Source: DATKZS01 sp035527835 [NCBI: bacterium]
GTDB lineage: Bacteria > RBG-13-61-14
Direction of reading: 5' to 3'
Length of the DNA: 64,000 nt
NCBI GenBank assembly: GCA_035527835.1
Contig: DATKZS010000116.1
Span: 28,735 to 92,734, forward strand
Part shown: piece by piece, positions 58,277-64,000 of the stretch
Numbering within the stretch: the stretch's first letter is position 1
Layout of the letters: the number at the start of each line of letters is the position of its first letter
Position numbers and translations under genes: made by a program
The notes under the pieces: model-generated
Seen by the model: only the letters and a program-made list of their open reading frames with translations
The model's database searches: none
What the model was told of the DNA's origin: nothing

Positions 58277-59103
58277 TTAAGATTTATGCTCCCATTGAAA
58301 ACTTCGACCGCCGGCCCCGTCATCCAGACGTGGTTGGTCTTCCGGTCCCATCTGATCTCCAGGTCGCCGCCGGGCAGCGTCGCCGTGACCTTGCGGCCGG
58401 CCTTGCCCAGGTCCATCATGCCCACCGCCGCCGCGCACGCGCCCGTGCCGCAGGCCAGCGTGGCCCCTGCGCCCCGTTCCCAGACCCGCACCTTGAGCCG
58501 CGTGCGCGAGATGGCCTCCACGAACTCCACGTTGGTCCGCTTCGGGAACCACGGGTGGTGCTCGATGCGCGGCCCGATCGTGCTGAGCGGCACCGCGTCA
58601 ACGTCGTCCACCGGGATCACGCAATGCGGGTTGCCCATCGAGACCGCGCTCATCCGGAACGTATCATCGTCCACCCGCAGCACCGTGTCCTTGACCTTGC
58701 GCTGGCCCCGGATCTTGACCGGGACCTTGGCCGGGTCGAACACCGGCTTGCCCATGTCCACCCGTACCAGCTTGCCCACGATCTCCGGACGGATGATCCC
58801 CGCCAGCGTCTCGATCGCCAGCGGATTTTTCGCGGACAGCCCCCGGTCACGGATGTACAGCGCCAGGCACCGGATGCCGTTTCCGCACATCTCCACCTCC
58901 GAGCCGTCAGCGTTGAAGATGCGCATGATGAAGTCGGCTTTGTTCGAGGGCAGCAGAACGAGGATCTGGTCCGCGCCAACCCCTCGCCGCCGGTCGCACA
59001 AAAAGCGCGCCTGGCCGGGAGTGGGAACGAACCCGCCGCCCAGGCTGTCAATGACGATCATGTCATTGCCCAGACCGTGCATTTTGGTGAATCGGAGCTG
59101 CAA
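58267..59103 (-). CDS. dapF: Diaminopimelate epimerase
   Basis: Product of 278 residues, the usual DapF length, converting LL- to meso-diaminopimelate. Both catalytic cysteines are visible: C73 in EMCGNGIRC and C218 in LACGTGA. The start is most likely TTG 59103, with GGAAGG upstream, giving MQLRFTKMHGLGND; ATG 59082 is an alternative. A longer frame continues 50 codons upstream through the CGCAGAG hairpin but would add a nonsense N-terminus. lysA lies directly upstream. Confidence 0.95.
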   Translation of the reverse strand: MQLRFTKMHGLGNDMIVIDSLGGGFVPTPGQARFLCDRRRGVGADQILVLLPSNKADFIMRIFNADGSEVEMCGNGIRCLALYIRDRGLSAKNPLAIETLAGIIRPEIVGKLVRVDMGKPVFDPAKVPVKIRGQRKVKDTVLRVDDDTFRMSAVSMGNPHCVIPVDDVDAVPLSTIGPRIEHHPWFPKRTNVEFVEAISRTRLKVRVWERGAGATLACGTGACAAAVGMMDLGKAGRKVTATLPGGDLEIRWDRKTNHVWMTGPAVEVFNGSINLKEK

Positions 59104-59132
59104 GCTTTTTTCCTTCCGTGGAGAAGTTGATA

Positions 59133-59207
59133 TAACCGCAGAGACGCAGAGGGCGCAGAGATTAATTATATATTTTTTTCTCTGCGTCCTCTGCGCCTCT
59201 GCGGTTA
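59133..59207. repeat. CGCAGAG-word hairpin between lysA and dapF
   Basis: Arms 59133-59161 and 59179-59207 (29 nt each) match in inverse at 27 of 29 positions. A single arm with the same 29-nt sequence lies at 56241-56269. The loop is AT-rich. Confidence 0.9.
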
Positions 59208-59249
59208 AATAAAGCTTGACTTCCAGCCTAGAACGGCCGGAGCTTTTCG

Positions 59250-60518
59250 TCAAGCCGAGGTGAGAAAATCAGGGACCCGCTCGCGGGCCACCAGGTCGTC
59301 CCAGCTCTCCCGCTCCCGGATCAGGTGCGCATCTTTGCCCGACACCAGCACCTCCGGCGCCCGCGGCCGCGAGTTGTAGTTGCTGGCCATCGAGGCGCAA
59401 TAGGCGCCCGCGCTCATCGTCGCGATCAGCTCGCCCGCCGCGATCGGCGGGAGCGGGCGGTTCTTGGCCAGGAAGTCGCCCGACTCGCAGATCGGGCCCA
59501 CCACGTCAACCGCTGAAGTCTCGCTCTTCGGGTCCGCCTCCCTGACCGGCAGGATCTCATGATACGCCCCGTAAAGCGACGGCCGGATGCAGTCGTTCAT
59601 CGCCGCGTCAATGATCAGGAAGCGCTTCTCGTCCGTGTCTTTTACATACAGCGCCCGCGTGAGCAGCACCGCCGCGTTGCCCACGATCACCCGGCCCGGC
59701 TCCAGGATCAGCGAAACATCGAGGCTCCGCACCGCCGCCAGGATCTCCTGCGCGTACTCCTTGGGCAGAGGCGGGCGCTCGTCCCGGTACGTGATCCCCA
59801 GGCCGCCCCCCAGGTCCAGCCACGAAATCTTGAGGCCATGCTGACGGAGAGCCCCGATCAGCTCCGTGAGCCGGACCAGGGCCTCCACGAACGGAGCCGT
59901 CTGCGTGAGCTGGCTCCCGATGTGGCAGTCAACGCCCACCGGCTCGATCCGCTCCATCCCCTTCGCCCGCACGTAAAGCTCGAGCGAGCGCTCCACGTCT
60001 ATTCCGAACTTGGCCTCTTTAAGTCCCGTCGCGATGTAAGGGTGGGTGTGCGGGTCAACCTCCGGGTTCACCCGCAGCGACACCCGCGCCGTCTTCTTCT
60101 CCCGCTCCGCCACCCGCTCGATCGCCGTAAGCTCGGCCGCGCTCTCCACGTTGAACATCAGGATGCCCGACTGGAGCGCGTACGCGATCTCCGCCTCCGT
60201 CTTGCCCACTCCCGAGTAAACAACCTTGGCCGGGTCGCCGCCCGCCTTGAGCACCCGAAACAGCTCGCCCCCGCTCACCACGTCAAAACCGCCGCCCCGG
60301 TTCGCGAACAGCCGGAGGATCGCGATGTTCGAGCAGGCCTTCACCGAAAAGCAGGTCAGGTGATGGAGGTCCGAAAACGGCGTGTCGAACGCCTCGAAAT
60401 GACGCGTGAGCGTCGCCGCCGAATAAACGTAGCACGGCGTCCCGAACCGCTGTGCGATCTCGGCCAGCCGCACGTCCTCGCAATACATCTCGCCGTCCCT
60501 GTACTCGAAATGGTGCAA
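59250..60518 (-). CDS. lysA: Diaminopimelate decarboxylase
   Basis: Product of 422 residues that makes lysine from meso-diaminopimelate with PLP. The PLP lysine is K60 in CFSVKACSN, and GGGLGI, EPGR and CESGDF (C344) follow. Start TTG 60518 is favoured because GGGAGGG lies 7 nt upstream; a 29-residue longer frame has no Shine-Dalgarno. An extended -10 promoter is at 60556-60564. Together with dapF it gives the last two lysine-synthesis steps. Confidence 0.95.
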   Translation of the reverse strand: MHHFEYRDGEMYCEDVRLAEIAQRFGTPCYVYSAATLTRHFEAFDTPFSDLHHLTCFSVKACSNIAILRLFANRGGGFDVVSGGELFRVLKAGGDPAKVVYSGVGKTEAEIAYALQSGILMFNVESAAELTAIERVAEREKKTARVSLRVNPEVDPHTHPYIATGLKEAKFGIDVERSLELYVRAKGMERIEPVGVDCHIGSQLTQTAPFVEALVRLTELIGALRQHGLKISWLDLGGGLGITYRDERPPLPKEYAQEILAAVRSLDVSLILEPGRVIVGNAAVLLTRALYVKDTDEKRFLIIDAAMNDCIRPSLYGAYHEILPVREADPKSETSAVDVVGPICESGDFLAKNRPLPPIAAGELIATMSAGAYCASMASNYNSRPRAPEVLVSGKDAHLIRERESWDDLVARERVPDFLTSA

Positions 60519-60555
60519 AATAATCCCTCCCCCACGCAATACGGTCCCGGAAAAA

Positions 60556-60564
60556 AGTATAGCA
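60556..60564 (-). promoter_or_regulatory. Extended -10 promoter of lysA
   Basis: Read on the minus strand as TGCTATACT (TG plus one base plus TATACT), 38 nt from the TTG start. No good -35 box is seen, as tolerated by extended -10 promoters. Confidence 0.45.
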
Positions 60565-60632
60565 GAAAGGACGGAAGAGGGAAGAAGCAGCTCAACCGCT
60601 ATCATTATGGGAAATGGGGAAGGGCTAAATTC

Positions 60633-60899
60633 TCAGATGCCTCGATAGACCTCGCGCCGGTGGCGGACGTAATGAATTGTGATAAGCTTGGCTTGATTAT
60701 CAACCTCGTAGATAACTCGATAGACTCCTACGCGCAGGCGGTACATTCTTTCGGCACCGGATAATTTGACGACTTTTACGGGATAAGGATCAGAGGACAA
60801 TTGCAGGATGCGGGCTTGAATCCGGGATACGGTGGCCGGAGGCAGATATTTCAAGTCCTTCTCCACCGAAGGCTTGAAGATTATCTTATGCCGCTCCAT
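60633..60899 (-). CDS. RelE/ParE-type toxin
   Basis: Product of 88 residues matching RelE-like mRNA interferases or ParE (KDLKYLPPATVSRIQARI, YRLRVGVYRVIYEVD, VRHRREVYR). The basic residues near the C-terminus are consistent with ribosome-dependent mRNA cleavage. It overlaps the antitoxin gene by 14 nt, which is the normal order antitoxin then toxin. Whether it is RelE or ParE cannot be decided. Confidence 0.9.
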   Translation of the reverse strand: MERHKIIFKPSVEKDLKYLPPATVSRIQARILQLSSDPYPVKVVKLSGAERMYRLRVGVYRVIYEVDNQAKLITIHYVRHRREVYRGI

Positions 60900-61080
60900 G
60901 CTTGGCCAGCCGCCGCTTCATCTCTTCCAGGCTGATAGGCGTCTCATGCCTGCGTTCGGCGACCACGGCCAGGTCGTGCAGGTCTTCCAGCATCTTCTCA
61001 TATTGTTTGATGGGCAGCACCACCGCGGTCTTTTTGCCCTCTTCATTCACCAGATATTGTTCCATGGCATGATCTTTCAT
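60886..61080 (-). CDS. Phd/RelB-like antitoxin
   Basis: Product of 64 residues. The short N-terminal segment YLVNEEGKKTAVVLPIKQYEKMLED fits a Phd/YefM or RelB-type DNA-binding antitoxin, and the C-terminal helix (EEMKRRLAKHG) would wrap the toxin. GAGG precedes ATG 61080. The complex likely represses its own promoter. Confidence 0.88.
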   Translation of the reverse strand: MKDHAMEQYLVNEEGKKTAVVLPIKQYEKMLEDLHDLAVVAERRHETPISLEEMKRRLAKHGAA

Positions 61081-61178
61081 TTTTCAACCTCGGTTCTATC
61101 TCAGGAAAAGGATACCATGTATTATTACCTTCTCAAAATACCTTAACATTGAAAATGCCCGAATGCCGCTCTCCATTC

Positions 61179-62513
61179 CTATGATAAAGCCGCCCCCTCC
61201 CCGCCGTCCCACTCCAGCGCCTCGCCCACCACGTAGAACGAACCGGTCACCAGCACCACGTCGTCCGGCGCCGAGCCCTTGAGCGCCCGCTCCATGGCCT
61301 CCGCGACCGACTCGCTCGCCAGCACCCGCACGTGGAACGGCGCCAGCGCCTTTTTAAAGCGGTTCGCCGGCAGGGCCTTCTTGGCGCGGCTCCGGGTGAG
61401 GATCACCGAATGGATGGCCGGACCCAGCGCCGCGCAGAACCCCTCGACGTCCTTGTCCCCGCCCATCCCGATCACCGCCGTCACCCGGCGGCCCGGGTAA
61501 ATCTTCCGGATGGACCGGGCCAGGTACTCAGCGCTCGCGCCGTTGTGAGCGCCGTCCAGCACCACGTCCGGCTTCCGGCGGATGCGCTGGAACCGGCCGG
61601 GCCACACCAGCGACGAGAGCCCCCGCCGCATCGCCTCCACCCCCACCGTGATCCCCGACCGCGAAGCCTCATCCACCGCCACCAGCGCCGTGGCCGCGTT
61701 CTGGAGCTGGTGCTCGCCCGTGAGCGCGATGAAAAGCTCCGGCAGCTTGACCGCGCCCTCGATATCCGCCCACTGCCCCTCCGCGTCCTCCCGCGTCTGC
61801 CGCCACCTGCACCGCTCGGCCACCCTGATCTCCCGAGCCCCCGCCTCCTCGCACCGCGCCCGGAATACCCCGTAAACCGCCTCCTGCTGCGGCGCGATCA
61901 CCGCGGGCTTGCCCGCCTTGATGATCTGCGCCTTCTCCCCCGCGATGGCCTCGAGCGTGTCTCCCAGGATGTCCGTGTGGTCCATGCTCACCGCCGTGAG
62001 CACCGTTACCAGCGGATTGCAAACGTTGGTCGCGTCGAACCTGCCCCCCAGCCCCGCCTCCAGCACCGCCACGTCAACCCTCTCCCGCGCGAACACCGCC
62101 AGCGCCATCGCCGTGATGATCTCGAAATAGGTGAGCGGACCCAGCTCGATCCGGCCGTGCACCCGCTCGATCGCCGGCGCCATGCGCTCCACCATGTCCG
62201 CGACGTCGCTCTCCCCGATCATCCGGCCCCCGATCCGGATCCGCTCCTTGAAATCCAAGAGGTGCGGCGACGTATAAAGACCGGTCTTGAACCCCGCCGC
62301 CCGCGCCATCGCCTCGATCATCGCCGCCGTGCTCCCCTTCCCCTTCGTCCCCGCAACGTGAATGACGGGCAAGTCCCGCTCCGGCGACCCCAGCTCATCC
62401 AGCAGCACCCGCACCCGCTCGAGGTTCAGGTGCCACCCGTCATAGGGATACCTGAGCTCGCGCTCATAGTTGGTGAACCGGGAAAGATAGGAAACTGCGT
62501 CGTGGTAAAGCAT
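61179..62513 (-). CDS. folC: Folylpolyglutamate/dihydrofolate synthase
   Basis: Product of 444 residues that adds glutamate to folates. ATP loop GTKGKGSTAA (55-64), TSPHL, DHTDILG and the LDGAHN motif are present. ATG 62513 has CGGAG at a suitable distance; a 23-codon longer frame was rejected. It is monocistronic here, next to the toxin-antitoxin pair, with no accD neighbour. Confidence 0.94.
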   Translation of the reverse strand: MLYHDAVSYLSRFTNYERELRYPYDGWHLNLERVRVLLDELGSPERDLPVIHVAGTKGKGSTAAMIEAMARAAGFKTGLYTSPHLLDFKERIRIGGRMIGESDVADMVERMAPAIERVHGRIELGPLTYFEIITAMALAVFARERVDVAVLEAGLGGRFDATNVCNPLVTVLTAVSMDHTDILGDTLEAIAGEKAQIIKAGKPAVIAPQQEAVYGVFRARCEEAGAREIRVAERCRWRQTREDAEGQWADIEGAVKLPELFIALTGEHQLQNAATALVAVDEASRSGITVGVEAMRRGLSSLVWPGRFQRIRRKPDVVLDGAHNGASAEYLARSIRKIYPGRRVTAVIGMGGDKDVEGFCAALGPAIHSVILTRSRAKKALPANRFKKALAPFHVRVLASESVAEAMERALKGSAPDDVVLVTGSFYVVGEALEWDGGEGAALS

Positions 62514-62577
62514 GGACACTCCGAGAGCAAATTGTAGCGCAAAGCCGGGAGGCGGGCAAAAGATGACACCGGGATAG

Positions 62578-62600
62578 CCCACATAGCTCCGCTATGTGGG
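62578..62600. repeat. Perfect 10-bp hairpin upstream of folC
   Basis: CCCACATAGC (62578-62587), TCC loop, GCTATGTGGG (62591-62600). It may be a regulatory site or another dyad. Confidence 0.6.
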
Positions 62601-62718
62601 CGGCATCGCCGCAGGATGCTCGGGATATCTCTTCCAAGTCTCGATCATCTTTTGCCCCAAGGCCAGCTCTTATTGCCTCCCCATAATGACTGTTCTCCCA
62701 TCCCGATCCTTGACGTGT

Positions 62719-62748
62719 TTGCAGTTTTTTAACTACAGAATGTATAAT
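62719..62748 (+). promoter_or_regulatory. Probable promoter of the Mrr-type nuclease, nearly leaderless
   Basis: TTGCAG (62719-62724), an 18-nt spacer, TATAAT (62743-62748), and ATG 11 nt later at 62760. No Shine-Dalgarno is visible. Confidence 0.45.
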
Positions 62749-62759
62749 CTCAATTAGCC

Positions 62760-63935
62760 ATGAATGATAACATAAAAAAAGGAACCGAATTCGAAGAACG
62801 CTGTCTGGATCTACTTCAACGGCTTGGCTTTGTTAATCTTAGTCTTACCAAGTGTAGCAATGACCAGGGAGCGGATTTGGTCGGAGACTTTGGGAAAAAT
62901 ACGTATGTGTTTCAGTGCAAAAAGCACAAGAAAAGGCAGGGTAATAGGGCTATTCAACAAGCAATTGCGGCAAGGACGTATTACCTGGCATCTCGTTGTG
63001 CCGTAGTATCTGAGAGTGGCTACACCAAGTCAGCTCATGGGCTTGCGCGCCCCAACTATTGTCTGCTTTTCACATTAGCTGAACTTTCCGAAGCGGCAGA
63101 TTCTAAGAGAACCTTTGCTGAATTGATTGAGGGCTACAACTTCCCTAAACAATTTCCAGTGGAACACGACTATGATGTGATAAAACGATACGAGCAAATA
63201 AAGGCCAAGATTGGCCATACGCCGCGAAATTCCGACCTTGACCCGACAACCCGCTACCACATCAAGAAAAAATACCACAACCTTTCGAACCTCATAAGGC
63301 AGCTTGGCGATGAGCCTTTCTCAAAAAGGCCTTCGAACGAGGAGATAAAGAATGAATATAAGCGAGTTAAACAGGCCATTGGCAAAATCCCGACCCTCGC
63401 AAACATCGAGGCAAAATCAAGCTTTTCAAGGAATTGTTTCTCCAGCTACCCATTTACTCAGCTCCAAAAGGAGTGCGGTGACAGACCCAATATTCAGAGG
63501 GGAGTTTCCAAAGCCGATTTGATGGTAGCCTTTAACCAACTTGCTCATAAGTTGGGGAGGACACCGTCTCTCAAGGATCTGGATGAAAAAGGCCTTTATC
63601 GGTCCAGTTATTACAGATGTCGATGGGGGAATATTGATGCTTTTCTCGAAGGGGTTGCTATACCAAAAAGAAACTTTAAACAAAGAAGAATGTATAATAG
63701 GCGTGAATTGATTTTGATTTACCTGCTATTAAAGAAAACCTTCGAGATCCGTCATGATGATGGTGGCTTCTCGCTCAATCATACAATACTAGAAAATCTG
63801 AAATACAGGGATAGACTGTTTCTGAGTCCAGGTACATTTAGCAAGAGGTTCGGCAGTTGGGAGAGTGTCCCGTTTGTAGTTGAAGGCAGGATGGCGGCCC
63901 ACTCGGCCATAATTTATCCCACCTTCCTTTCCTGA
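62760..63935 (+). CDS. Mrr-type restriction nuclease with three helical (HEAR-like) repeats
   Basis: Product of 391 residues. Residues 1-100 form an Mrr-like PD-(D/E)xK nuclease: E13, D39 in GADL and Q52-x-K54, so the (D)-(E/Q)xK triad is kept. Then come three repeats of about 45-50 residues (139-186, 196-243 and 254-300) with recurring IKxKIGxTP / AIGKIPT / KLGRTPS cores, like homing-endonuclease-associated repeats that bind DNA. Codons are AT-rich, suggesting transfer. It ends well inside the window (TGA at 63933-63935). A restriction or homing role is inferred. Confidence 0.78.
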   Translation: MNDNIKKGTEFEERCLDLLQRLGFVNLSLTKCSNDQGADLVGDFGKNTYVFQCKKHKKRQGNRAIQQAIAARTYYLASRCAVVSESGYTKSAHGLARPNYCLLFTLAELSEAADSKRTFAELIEGYNFPKQFPVEHDYDVIKRYEQIKAKIGHTPRNSDLDPTTRYHIKKKYHNLSNLIRQLGDEPFSKRPSNEEIKNEYKRVKQAIGKIPTLANIEAKSSFSRNCFSSYPFTQLQKECGDRPNIQRGVSKADLMVAFNQLAHKLGRTPSLKDLDEKGLYRSSYYRCRWGNIDAFLEGVAIPKRNFKQRRMYNRRELILIYLLLKKTFEIRHDDGGFSLNHTILENLKYRDRLFLSPGTFSKRFGSWESVPFVVEGRMAAHSAIIYPTFLS

Positions 63936-64000
63936 ACAACTCTGTCTTCAGTAAAGTCTTTATCAAGGACCGATTTGAGGACCCAGAGGTCCTGATAGCC

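Noticed and set aside
59104-59253. Fifty-residue N-terminal extension of DapF
   Set aside because: It reads through the CGCAGAG hairpin, lacks a Shine-Dalgarno and is not expected in DapF.

Overview
The window looks like a chromosomal segment of a high-GC Gram-negative bacterium. Support comes from an outer-membrane porin, several lipoproteins with lipoboxes, a GyrB of 814 residues with the long insertion typical of proteobacterial-type gyrases, DapF/LysA lysine synthesis, and a LivKHMGF importer coupled to two phenylacetate-CoA ligases. That last arrangement is common in anaerobic Desulfobacterota (former Deltaproteobacteria). The taxonomic guess is inference. No rRNA or tRNA genes were seen.

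Layout. 1-5265 (minus): an envelope operon of a beta-propeller protein, a VIT/VWA protein and a TPR protein, cut by the window edge. 5387-8895 (plus): YdjM-like membrane protein, CpsB-type phosphatase, mannose-1-phosphate guanylyltransferase and a sugar-nucleotide epimerase, probably for surface polysaccharide. 8871-19295 (minus, read right to left): PaaK, ACT protein, PaaK, porin, LivK, LivH, LivM, LivG, LivF, consistent with uptake and CoA activation of aromatic or branched carboxylates or amino acids. 19537-24845: phosphoesterase, def-gyrB pair, galactokinase. 25027-30539 (minus): a compact five-gene operon with its own promoter, coding for an HPr-kinase-like ATPase, a radical SAM/SPASM enzyme, a TolB-like propeller lipoprotein, a lasso-B2-like transglutaminase-fold protein and a sulfotransferase. 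I find no precursor peptide and no cyclase, and I consider this the strongest candidate for an undescribed system. 30640-33061: GDPD, RidA and a tiny Com-like zinc protein. 33328-37408: phosphoesterase, small membrane protein, then a RAYT transposase bounded by perfect 26-bp inverted repeats, an orphan gene and a third copy of the same repeat. 38087-46959 (plus): NtrY-like kinase, lipB, membrane protein, chemoreceptor, radical SAM protein, M20 peptidase. 47009-49837: AT-rich type IIG restriction-modification enzyme. 50012-62513 (minus): two tandem carboxylesterases, a third hydrolase, DUF3108 protein, SDR, acyl-CoA synthetase, dapF, lysA, a RelE-type toxin-antitoxin pair and folC. 62760-63935 (plus): Mrr-type nuclease with helical repeats.

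The intergenic DNA is remarkable. At about a dozen loci it carries imperfect inverted repeats whose arms are built from short repeated words of about 6-14 nt. The word differs from locus to locus but the architecture is the same. Two loci share a composite dyad, and one of them is interrupted by a 122-bp MITE-like insertion with 15-bp terminal inverted repeats and a target duplication that can be read directly against the uninterrupted copy. In both composite copies the element supplies the TAG stop codon of the adjacent gene.
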